64,000 bases of DNA from CAZSSM01 sp964609385 (GTDB taxonomy: Bacteria > Planctomycetota > Planctomycetia > Isosphaerales > Isosphaeraceae): NCBI GenBank assembly GCA_964609385.1, contig CAZSSM010000031.1, forward strand, positions 1 to 64,000, given 5' to 3'. The notes under the pieces are model-generated. The model had not been told where the DNA came from, did not search any database, and worked only from the letters and a program-made list of their open reading frames with translations. A program made the position numbers and the translations under genes. Each line of letters opens with the position of its first letter. Position 1 is the first letter of the stretch. Shown piece after piece: positions 35,417-43,088 of this stretch.

Positions 35417-36031
35417 ATGGTCGATCTTCCCGAGACCCGCCACAGCCTCCTCATCCGTTTGCGTTCGATGGACGACACCACCGCCTGGGAAGAGTTCGTG
35501 GTCATCTACGAAGCGGCCATCTATCGCTTCGCTCGCTGCAAGGGGTTGCAACGAGCCGATGCCGAGGACGTCACCCAAGAGGTCTTGCAGGCAGTTTACG
35601 GTCGCCTTCCCGATTGGGAGTTGCGTGAAGGAGGCGGGAGTTTCCGAGCCTGGTTGTTCCGTGCGACCCGGAACCTCGCTGCCCGAACCTGGAACGACCG
35701 ACATCGATACGTTCCATGGCGACACGACACGACAGGCGACGGAGAGGTCGACCACCTGCCGGACCCGAGTGCGGAGGACCAGACGCTCTTCGAGTTGGAA
35801 TACCGCCGGGCGGTCTTCCACCGGGCCGCCGAACAGGTTCGCCACGAAGTCCGTTCCTCGACCTGGACCGCGTTCTGGATGACGGCGGTCGAGGGGGTCA
35901 CAGCTGAAGAGACGGCTCGCCATCTGAAGATCTCGGTCGGTTCGGTCTACACCGCCAAGTGCCGCGTCCTCGCTCGAATGCGGGCGATGATCCGAGGTCT
36001 GGAGGCCGACGGTTCGTGTCGACCGACCTGA
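35417..36031 (+). CDS. ECF-type RNA polymerase sigma factor
   Basis: 204 aa with sigma-70 region 2 (WEEFVVIYEAAIYRFARCKG, then RADAEDVTQEVLQAVYGRLPD, the -10-binding part) and region 4 (FWMTAVEGVTAEETARHLKI followed by SVGSVYTAKCRVLARMRAMI, an HTH for the -35). It matches planctomycete ECF sigma factors that are genetically linked to Ser/Thr kinases. The gene is followed by a secreted LamG-like protein and a zinc-finger kinase, all on plus and tightly spaced, which suggests one signalling operon. A truncated copy of this gene lies inverted at 41.8-42.2 kb. ATG 35417 is the first in frame; ribosome site weak. Confidence 0.9.
   Translation: MVDLPETRHSLLIRLRSMDDTTAWEEFVVIYEAAIYRFARCKGLQRADAEDVTQEVLQAVYGRLPDWELREGGGSFRAWLFRATRNLAARTWNDRHRYVPWRHDTTGDGEVDHLPDPSAEDQTLFELEYRRAVFHRAAEQVRHEVRSSTWTAFWMTAVEGVTAEETARHLKISVGSVYTAKCRVLARMRAMIRGLEADGSCRPT
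35681..36015. repeat. Arm 1 of a diverged inverted repeat (sigma gene; arm 2 at 41905-42238)
   Basis: The 3' two thirds of the sigma gene are repeated in inverted orientation about 6 kb away, at roughly 90% identity by eye, starting sharply at GCCCGAACCT and fading after the last codons. The two arms flank the LamG-like, kinase and hydrolase genes. Confidence 0.8.
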
Positions 36032-36151
36032 ACTCCCCGCATGTTCTGGACCCGAGTTCGCGTCGAGCGATTTCCCGAAGCAGTTCGTCGTGGGGTCTGG
36101 GGCGGTTAGGGCCGTTGCATACGTCACCACTCATCAAGAAAGGACCCTTTC

Positions 36152-36829
36152 ATGTTCATGTCGCGTTTCATCCCTCTCGTTCTCTTGACGATGCCCATCT
36201 TCGGTGTGAGCCACGTCTCGGCTCAGGACGAGGCGATCCGCCCCGACCTCGAGTCAAACGCTTCAAATCAAAATATAATCGATGGATCGATGGACTGGGT
36301 CGAGGACGTCCGGGGCAAAGGGGCTGTGAGCATCCGGGCTCGTGATGGGGACACTCTCATCCCGATCGACGGGCTGGAGTTCACCGATGGTGTCATCGAA
36401 GTGGACCTCCTCGGTCAGAGCGCCCCCCCGCAGAGCAACTTTCTGGGGATCGCCTTCCGAATCGCCGATCGCCGGACCTTCGACCTCGTCTATCTGCGGC
36501 CGTTCAATTTCCGGGCCGACGATCCTGTTCGCCGTTCCCATGCCATCCAGTATGTCTCGGAACCCCGATTCGGCTGGTCGGTGCTCCGTCAAGAATCACC
36601 GGGGACGTACGAGAGCGCGCTCGATCCAGCCCCTGATGGTGATGACTGGGTCCACCTCCGACTGGAGATCGAGAAGCCAACAGTACGTGTCTACGTCGAT
36701 GGCGCGTCGGAGCCGAGTCTCGTGGTTGAGGAGTTGAGCGACCGCGCGGGGGGTGGGTTGGGCCTTTGGGTCGGACCCGGAGAAGGGGGGCACTTTGCCA
36801 ATCTGCAAATCGAACCGGCCAGCCGTTGA
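36152..36829 (+). CDS. Secreted LamG/DUF1080-like beta-sandwich protein
   Basis: 225 aa with a Sec signal peptide (FIPLVLLTMPIFGVSHVSA, cleavage before QDEA). The mature part has a concanavalin-like jelly-roll pattern: GVIEVDLLGQSAPPQSNFLG, IAFRIADRRTFDLVYLRPFN, HAIQYVSEPRFGWSVLR, DDWVHLRLEIEKPTVRVYVD and GGGLGLWVGPGEGGHFANLQ. This matches the LamG-type/3-keto-disaccharide hydrolase (DUF1080) fold, which binds sugars or acts on them in planctomycetes. Catalytic residues are not evident. It sits between the sigma factor and the kinase, so it may be a sensor accessory or a target of the module. Confidence 0.72.
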   Translation: MFMSRFIPLVLLTMPIFGVSHVSAQDEAIRPDLESNASNQNIIDGSMDWVEDVRGKGAVSIRARDGDTLIPIDGLEFTDGVIEVDLLGQSAPPQSNFLGIAFRIADRRTFDLVYLRPFNFRADDPVRRSHAIQYVSEPRFGWSVLRQESPGTYESALDPAPDGDDWVHLRLEIEKPTVRVYVDGASEPSLVVEELSDRAGGGLGLWVGPGEGGHFANLQIEPASR

Positions 36830-36908
36830 ACGAACTGAAGGTGGCGCGACGCGTCGTACGCCTCCATGCTCACGAACTCTTGCAACCCGAGGAGAACGAG
36901 GTGGTCTC

Positions 36909-39524
36909 ATGGAACAACATCTCTCATGTTGCGACACGGCACGACTGGAACGGCTCTTGGCCGAGGAACTCGAAGGCGTCGAAGCGGACGAAGTCCGCAA
37001 TCACTTGGAATCGTGTGAGCCTTGCCGACGACGGCTCGAAGACCTCGCTGGAGAAGGGGGCTGGTGGGAAGATGTCCGAGAACTCCTCAACGCGGATCTC
37101 ACGCCGTGCCATGAGACTCACGCAGTGTCGACACGCGACCGGGTCGAGGCCACGGGGATCGTCGCGCGGTTGGCACCAACGGACGACCCGACGAAGCTGG
37201 GCCGCCTGGGGAGCCATGAAGTCAGTGGTGTCATCGGTCTCGGCGGTGCCGGGGTTGTCCTCAAGGCAACCGACCCCCACTTGAATCGCCAGGTCGCCAT
37301 CAAGGTCTTGCTCCCGACGCTGGCACACGGTTCAGCGGCCCGGCGGCGTTTCCAGCGTGAGGCCCGCGCCATCGCGGCGATCACTCACCAACACGTCGTC
37401 CCGATCTTTGCAGTCGACGAGTTCGACGGCTTGCCCTACATCGTCATGCACTATGTGGCGGGGGGGGCCCTCCAGCAAAGAATCGACCGTCAGGCCCCGT
37501 TGTCGGTCCTGGAGATCGTCCGAATCGGTGCCCAGGTGGCTCGTGGCCTGGCCGCCGCTCACGAGCAGGGAGTGATCCACCGAGACATCAAGCCGGCAAA
37601 CATCCTGCTGGAGGAGACGGTGGACCGGGTCCTGGTCAGCGACTTTGGCCTCGCTCGGGTCCTGGACGATGCATCGACACATCACAGTGGCGTGATTTCC
37701 GGAACTCCGCGGTATATGTCACCGGAACAGTGTCGTGGGGAGGTGGCCGACTTTCGCTCCGATCTCTTCAGCCTGGGGGCGGTCATGTACGCGATGGCCA
37801 CCGGTCGGGCCCCCTTCCGCGCCGAGACCGCCCTGGGAGTGATCCGCAAGGTCTGCGATGAGGATCCCAGCCCCCTGCGAACGATCAATCCCGAGATCCC
37901 CGAGTGGTTGGACGCGTTCGTCATGCGGTTGCTGGAGAAGGACAGGGACCAGCGATTCGGACGAGCGGAAGACGTTGCCGATTTGCTCACCCGGGAACTC
38001 TCGCACCTCCAGAATCCGACGGCGGTCCCCGAGCCGACTCGGGCATGGACTCGAGGTTCCCGGTCACGTGCGCCGGGTTGGGTTCATGGGACGATGCGGC
38101 GGCGTCATATCGTCCCGGCCGGCGTGGGCATCAGTCTCGTTGCCCTGATCCTTGCTGGGGTCTTCTGGGCGACGCGACCCCAGGAAGAACCGAGTGCCCC
38201 CAACGTCCCCTGGTCGCCGAGCCCGCCGAGTTCGGCGGACGCTCCGGATCGCTGGCCCGCCGGCGAAGGGTCCGACGACGATGAAACAAGTGATGCCGAG
38301 CCTCGCTGGTCATCGGATCGGGCGATCCCATCCAATTATGCGAAAGGATGGGCCGAACCCGCGGGACGAATCACCAAGGTGGTCCCGGCCCGGACGGACG
38401 GGCTCGTGAAGCTTGCCGTCGACCGTGGTGACTGGATGATGCCCACGATGGACGACGAGACCACTTCGAGGAACGTGAATCGTGGCATCACGATTCCATC
38501 GCCTTCGGCTCCTTCAGGTTCAGCGGACGAGGCTGACCGATGGCCCGAGTTCGAGGATCGGCTCACCAAAGTGTTCATGGTCCGACCCGGGGGAACCCTG
38601 AACGTCGTGGCCGATCGGGGCAGCATTACGATCCAGACGGTCGACGACGACGTCGTCACCGTGGAAGTCACACGCCGTGTCGCTGCGGAGGACCAAGAAG
38701 CTGCCGCAAAGATCTTGAAACGCCACACCATTGCCTTTGAGCAGGATGGACCCAATGTGGCCGTCCGCGGAGCCATGATTCCCTTCGAGGACCAAGAGAT
38801 CAAGGTCTCGGGCCTGGAGATCACGGCCGAGGTACGAGAAGCAGTGCGTGAGATCTTGAACCGTCGGATGCGGGATGTCGCGTATCGCATCACGTTACCG
38901 CAGTCCTACGACGTCGAGCTGACGACGGCGGGGGGGAGAATCCAAGTGCCCGACTTGGATGGCCAGGTCCGTGTGGAGACGGCTGGCGGGAATCTGGACT
39001 TGGGCGAGATCACGGGGGTGGTCTGGGCGCGGACATCGGGAGGAAGCGTCGACCTCGATGGATCCGGCGCGCGGGCGGAACTCCGGACGTCGGGAGGATC
39101 GATCCGGGCGGGCGATATCAACGGGTCCCTTGTTGCCCATACATCCGGCGGGAGCATCCGTGTCGGTCACGTTCGCGGTCCGGTCTCCGCCAAAACCGGA
39201 GGTGGGGGCATTTCCATTTCGGGAGCGGAAGGGGCAGTCGAAGCGATGACTTCAGGCGGGAGCATCGTCGCGACCATCACGAAGCAGCCCGAAGAGGACT
39301 GTCGGTTCGTGACCAACGGGGGAAGCATCCGTGTCTGGCTCGCAAGAGAACTCGCGTTAGACATCGATGCCCACGCCCATGAAGGAATCGTCAGTGCTCC
39401 ATTCGTCCGCAATGATCGGCGCAGAGACCGCTTGCAGACCGCACTGGCGGGGGGTGGTCCGACGATGCTCTTGCGGACTTCGGCGGGCTCGATTCGTTTG
39501 GGATACACGGAGGACGATCGCTGA
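36909..39524 (+). CDS. Membrane Ser/Thr protein kinase with N-terminal zinc-finger and C-terminal DUF4097 domain
   Basis: 871 aa, three parts. (1) Residues 1-45: C7/C8 and H32xxxC36xxC39, the zinc-binding anti-sigma signature. (2) Residues 104-365: a Hanks-type kinase with a G-rich loop GLGGAGVVLKA, Lys132 in AIKVL, HRDIKPANILL (Asp226), DFGLARVL (Asp245) and GTPRYMSPEQ. (3) One transmembrane helix (about 401-420), a disordered linker, then from about 560 a right-handed repetitive beta domain of DUF4097 type with repeated SGGSI/SGGSV turns. By topology the kinase and zinc finger are cytoplasmic and the repeat domain is outside. GAGGTG precedes ATG 36909. The sigma factor two genes upstream is the probable partner. 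The fusion of these three parts in one chain is noteworthy. Confidence 0.88.
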   Translation: MEQHLSCCDTARLERLLAEELEGVEADEVRNHLESCEPCRRRLEDLAGEGGWWEDVRELLNADLTPCHETHAVSTRDRVEATGIVARLAPTDDPTKLGRLGSHEVSGVIGLGGAGVVLKATDPHLNRQVAIKVLLPTLAHGSAARRRFQREARAIAAITHQHVVPIFAVDEFDGLPYIVMHYVAGGALQQRIDRQAPLSVLEIVRIGAQVARGLAAAHEQGVIHRDIKPANILLEETVDRVLVSDFGLARVLDDASTHHSGVISGTPRYMSPEQCRGEVADFRSDLFSLGAVMYAMATGRAPFRAETALGVIRKVCDEDPSPLRTINPEIPEWLDAFVMRLLEKDRDQRFGRAEDVADLLTRELSHLQNPTAVPEPTRAWTRGSRSRAPGWVHGTMRRRHIVPAGVGISLVALILAGVFWATRPQEEPSAPNVPWSPSPPSSADAPDRWPAGEGSDDDETSDAEPRWSSDRAIPSNYAKGWAEPAGRITKVVPARTDGLVKLAVDRGDWMMPTMDDETTSRNVNRGITIPSPSAPSGSADEADRWPEFEDRLTKVFMVRPGGTLNVVADRGSITIQTVDDDVVTVEVTRRVAAEDQEAAAKILKRHTIAFEQDGPNVAVRGAMIPFEDQEIKVSGLEITAEVREAVREILNRRMRDVAYRITLPQSYDVELTTAGGRIQVPDLDGQVRVETAGGNLDLGEITGVVWARTSGGSVDLDGSGARAELRTSGGSIRAGDINGSLVAHTSGGSIRVGHVRGPVSAKTGGGGISISGAEGAVEAMTSGGSIVATITKQPEEDCRFVTNGGSIRVWLARELALDIDAHAHEGIVSAPFVRNDRRRDRLQTALAGGGPTMLLRTSAGSIRLGYTEDDR

Positions 39525-39536
39525 AATCGTCCTCCG
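39508..39536. terminator. 11-bp perfect hairpin overlapping the kinase stop codon
   Basis: CGGAGGACGAT and ATCGTCCTCCG enclose CGCTGAA, which includes the TGA stop of the kinase gene. It probably ends the sigma-LamG-kinase transcript. No T-run; a second similar GATCCTCCG follows. Confidence 0.55.
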
Positions 39537-39847
39537 CGAAGATCCTCCGTTCGGGGGAACCGGGCCAGACCGGGGGCCCGTGTTTGAGGCGACCAAAGGG
39601 TTCGGGGCCCAGGCGGCTGCATGGGTCCCGTTCCGCAACGCGCTGCCCATCCGCTTCGACATGCCTCCGAGATCCGGCAGTCATATCGAAGCCTTCGGCG
39701 CAAGATCTCAGCGAATCCGACGTGTTCCGATAAGAGAGGCACGCGATTCCCACGTCTGTGACGGAGTCCACCTGTTGCCGACGAGGAAGCGCTCCTACAA
39801 TCCGTCACCCACAAGAACCGCCTTCAACATACGACGAGACAACACTA

Positions 39848-41872
39848 ATGGCCAAAGCACATTGCACCAGTCATCCTCAACCGCATTGGACAGTTCGCCA
39901 TGCGTTATCCGTGCTCTCCGCCGCTCTCTTCGCGCAAGCGCCTAGCTACGGCCACAACGACCACGCCTTCGTGGCTGCGGCGATGCCGGAAGTCCGCGTT
40001 GACGGCGACCTCTCGGACTGGCCCGAGTCCGACTCTTACCCCATCTCGACCGTATACATGTTCGATGGCCACCCCGACACGCCCGACTTCACGGGGCGTT
40101 TCCGCGTTGGGTGCAATTACGAGGGCAACGCCCTCTTCGTAGCGGTCGAAGTAGAAGACGACACGTTCGTTTTCGACGCCCCCGATGATATCTGGAGCTC
40201 TCGCGATGCGTGCGAAATCTTCCTCGTGGCCGACCACGACACCCAATTCCGAGTCCCACTGCAATTCGTATATCGAGACAAGCCTGCCATTGCGAACGGA
40301 TGGGCTTCGGACGCGGACCCCAGCGACACGTTCATGGTCTCGCGACGCGCGAATGGTTCCCGCGTTACATACGAGTGGCGAATTGCGTTAAATTTTCTGC
40401 AGGAACAACATTTATCTTTGAAAAAAGGGGCGATCTTCGGATTCGACGTCGCCTATGTCGATAGGGATTCGGCCACCGACCTGTCTGTTCTCAGTTCCTC
40501 GCCCGGGGGCGCCAAACACAAATCCTCGTTGGAGCACGGCGATCTCGTGATCCCGCCGGAAGGCGGTTCCATGGGCCGCGTTCGAGGCCGCGTGCAAATC
40601 ATTCCGCCGAGGCCAAACCAAGACTACCCACCCGTCGCGTTGCAATCGAGCGACGCATCGCGGATCTTTCGTCAGGTCGAGTGCGACGACTTGGGTTTCT
40701 ATGAAGCGATTCTGCCCACAGGCGCGTATGCAGTAAGTCCTGTTGACAGCATTTCTTTGCGCGTTTCCGACGACCACCAGGTCCACTTCACGGTGGATTC
40801 TTCGGGCAAGACCGTTCCACCGCAACTGCCGTTACGAACCCTGGATCCGCCGGACATCATCCCCGAGAGGGGGATGCTCTGGCAGGATACGTTCGACGAA
40901 GCTGGACTAGACGAGTTTGTCCGATCTTATATGAGCTACTATAGGATTCCAGGGTTGTCACTCGCAGTCGTCAAGGACGGTCGTGTCATCTATTCCAAGG
41001 GACATGGTGTAAAAGATCGCACGACTATGCGTCCTGTGGCTGATACGACCATCTTCGAAACGGCATCGATGACGAAGCCCGTCTTTGCCTACGCTATCTG
41101 CCGCCTGGTTGAGCGTGGGGTGATCGATCTGGATAAACCTCTCTATGAGTATTTGCCCAACGACGACCTTGCCGATGACGAGCGATACAAGCTCATCACA
41201 GCGCGGCTCGTTCTATGCCACCGCACCGGCCTGCCGAACTGGCGTGAGGGGCCGCTCACGATCGGCTTCACGCCGGGGACCGGCCAGAGCTATTCGGGCG
41301 AGGCCTACGGATACCTCGCGGCGGTCGCCAGCCACCTCACCGGAAAGAGCATTGAAGAATTGATGCAAGACGAAGTCTTCGAGCCACTTGGCATCGAGAA
41401 CACACACCTCACGTGGACTGCGCTTGCAGACGAAGAGATCACAGCGCTGCCCCATAGCCGAAAGAACAGCCCGATCGTGAAGTCGCAATGGAGCGAGCCG
41501 TGGGTGGCCGGGTGCTTACAGACCGACGCGGGGAATTTCGCAAAGTTCATCGCCGCAGTAATCGATGTGCGCGGGTTATCTAAGTCAATGCATGAAGAGA
41601 TGTTGCGACCACAAGCAAATCTCCCCGAAGATTCCGACGATCAGAACTTCGGGCTTGGCTTCGTTGTGGGCACGTCGCCCTTTGGCACGTATTACGGACA
41701 TGGTGGACAAAACCGAGGGTTTACGAGCGCCTTCGAGATTCTCAAAGAAGCAAGGTGCGGTTACGTGTTCATGGTAAATAACTATCAGGGTCCGTTGCTT
41801 CACGACGCGCTCAAAGCGTATCTCGTCACCGGCCGGGATCGTCCTTCGAAGGCGAACGGGTCGGCGTTGTAA
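39848..41872 (+). CDS. Secreted serine beta-lactamase-fold hydrolase with CBM9-like N-terminal domain
   Basis: 674 aa. A signal-like hydrophobic segment (ALSVLSAALFAQA) is followed by a CBM9/DOMON-type beta-sandwich (about 46-235: PEVRVDGDLSDWPESD, GNALFVAVEVEDDTFVF, DIWSSRDACEIFLVAD, YEWRIALNF). A small Ig/carboxypeptidase-regulatory-like domain (240-335) comes next, then a class C beta-lactamase/esterase domain (345-670) with the nucleophile Ser407 in SMTK410, a YSG motif and the KTG-equivalent YGHGGQ. It likely acts on cell-wall peptides or esters while bound to glycan; no proof of substrate. Base use at third positions is clearly less GC-rich than in neighbours, which suggests horizontal gain. 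ATG 39848 chosen for the signal peptide. Confidence 0.8.
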   Translation: MAKAHCTSHPQPHWTVRHALSVLSAALFAQAPSYGHNDHAFVAAAMPEVRVDGDLSDWPESDSYPISTVYMFDGHPDTPDFTGRFRVGCNYEGNALFVAVEVEDDTFVFDAPDDIWSSRDACEIFLVADHDTQFRVPLQFVYRDKPAIANGWASDADPSDTFMVSRRANGSRVTYEWRIALNFLQEQHLSLKKGAIFGFDVAYVDRDSATDLSVLSSSPGGAKHKSSLEHGDLVIPPEGGSMGRVRGRVQIIPPRPNQDYPPVALQSSDASRIFRQVECDDLGFYEAILPTGAYAVSPVDSISLRVSDDHQVHFTVDSSGKTVPPQLPLRTLDPPDIIPERGMLWQDTFDEAGLDEFVRSYMSYYRIPGLSLAVVKDGRVIYSKGHGVKDRTTMRPVADTTIFETASMTKPVFAYAICRLVERGVIDLDKPLYEYLPNDDLADDERYKLITARLVLCHRTGLPNWREGPLTIGFTPGTGQSYSGEAYGYLAAVASHLTGKSIEELMQDEVFEPLGIENTHLTWTALADEEITALPHSRKNSPIVKSQWSEPWVAGCLQTDAGNFAKFIAAVIDVRGLSKSMHEEMLRPQANLPEDSDDQNFGLGFVVGTSPFGTYYGHGGQNRGFTSAFEILKEARCGYVFMVNNYQGPLLHDALKAYLVTGRDRPSKANGSAL

Positions 41873-42238
41873 CTACGTCGGCAGACCGCCGTCGTATTCG
41901 ACATGGCCCGTCCGCCTCCATCGCTCGGATCATCGCCCGTATCCGAGCCAGGACGCGGCACTTGGCGGTATAGACCGAACCGACCGAGATCTTCAGATGG
42001 CCGGCCGCCTCTTCAGCTGTGACCCCCTCGACCGCCGTCATCCAGAACACGTTCCAGGTCGTGCAACGGACTTCGTGGCGAACCTGTTCGGCGGCCCGGT
42101 GGAAGACCGCCCGGCGGTATTCCAACTCGAAGAGCGTCTCGTCCTCCGCACTCGGGTCCGGCAGGTGGTCGACCTCTCCGTCACCCGTTGTGTCGTGTCG
42201 CCACGGAACGAATCGATGTCGGTCGTTCTAGGTTCGGG
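41826..42238 (-). pseudogene. Truncated inverted copy of the ECF sigma factor gene
   Basis: Reading minus, the sequence encodes the second half of the sigma factor at 35417-36031 (EYRRAVFHRAAEQVRHEVR, EGVTAEEAAGHLKISVGSVY). The 5' part including region 2 is missing, and the codon matching the Trp of RTWNDRH is TAG (42228-42230) instead of TGG. The frame extends past the homology into the end of the upstream hydrolase gene. Without region 2 it cannot work as a sigma factor. Confidence 0.85.
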
Positions 42239-42569
42239 CGGAGGGCAACGGACCGGCCCCAGTGCGGTCGACCGTCGCAAGCCTGGCACGAAGCAGACGG
42301 TCATGACCGATGCTAATGGGATCCCGTTGGCGATGACCCATGACCAGGCCAGCGGCCCGGATGTAAAGACCTGGGAACCGCCCCTCGAAGCGGTCCCGCC
42401 GGGCCGGGGCCAGCTGGGTCATCCCCAGCGATGACCAATGAGCCTGGACGCCAACCGGGGCTTCGACAACCGGGCGTTGCGTCAGCGGTTACAACGACTA
42501 GAGATCCGACCGAAGATCGCCCGCCGCCGCACCCAGCACGACAGCGGTTTGGGTCGGGTCGCTGGGTCA

Positions 42570-42990
42570 GCGATCCGACGATGCGAAGGGTCAGGGTATA
42601 ATTGCCCGAGCCGAGGTTGGTCTGCGTGGCGAGGAACTGAATCGTGCCGGGTTCTTGCTTGGTGACGAGACTGCCGAGGATCGGCAGGCCGTTGGGGCCG
42701 GTTAGGACAACATCAGCCAGGCCATTGCCGACGAGGTTGATCGTGGAGGTGTCGAAGACTTCATTAAACTGAGCGATTAAACCCGGTGGTCGTGGGTGTG
42801 ATCGCAACCACCTGGAGCTTGTTAACCTCGACGGCTCCGATGTCGACTTGTCCATTGAAGCGATCGAACGGGGCCCCATGCTGATCGGTTGTCAAGGTTC
42901 GCGTCTTAATCACCCAAGGCGAGTGCATCGTCACCGGCATCGAGGGCGGAGCTTCCGGCCAGGGGATCGCCTCAAAGCCCGAGCCTTGCA
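42570..42990 (-). pseudogene. Remnant of a surface protein C-terminal region (choice-of-anchor Q type)
   Basis: One minus frame reads LTTDQHGAPFDRFNGQVDIG followed by AVEVNKLQVVAITPTTTGF. The first part is the DQRG...DIGAxE signature that ends parallel-beta-helix 'choice-of-anchor Q' proteins. A one-base shift near 42785 moves the continuation to another frame: IAQFNEVFDTSTINLVG, GLADVVLTGPNGLPILGSLV and SGNYTLTLRIVGSL, a beta-sandwich repeat of the kind that follows in planctomycete exoproteins. Both ends fade into non-coding sequence, so only a fragment remains. Confidence 0.65.
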
Positions 42991-43088
42991 TCAGACGTTG
43001 GGTGCGTTTGCAGTTATCCGTGTGCCGTCACAGGCCAACCAAAAGCATACATTCACCATGATCTATAAATGTTAGTTTGCAGTATCAG

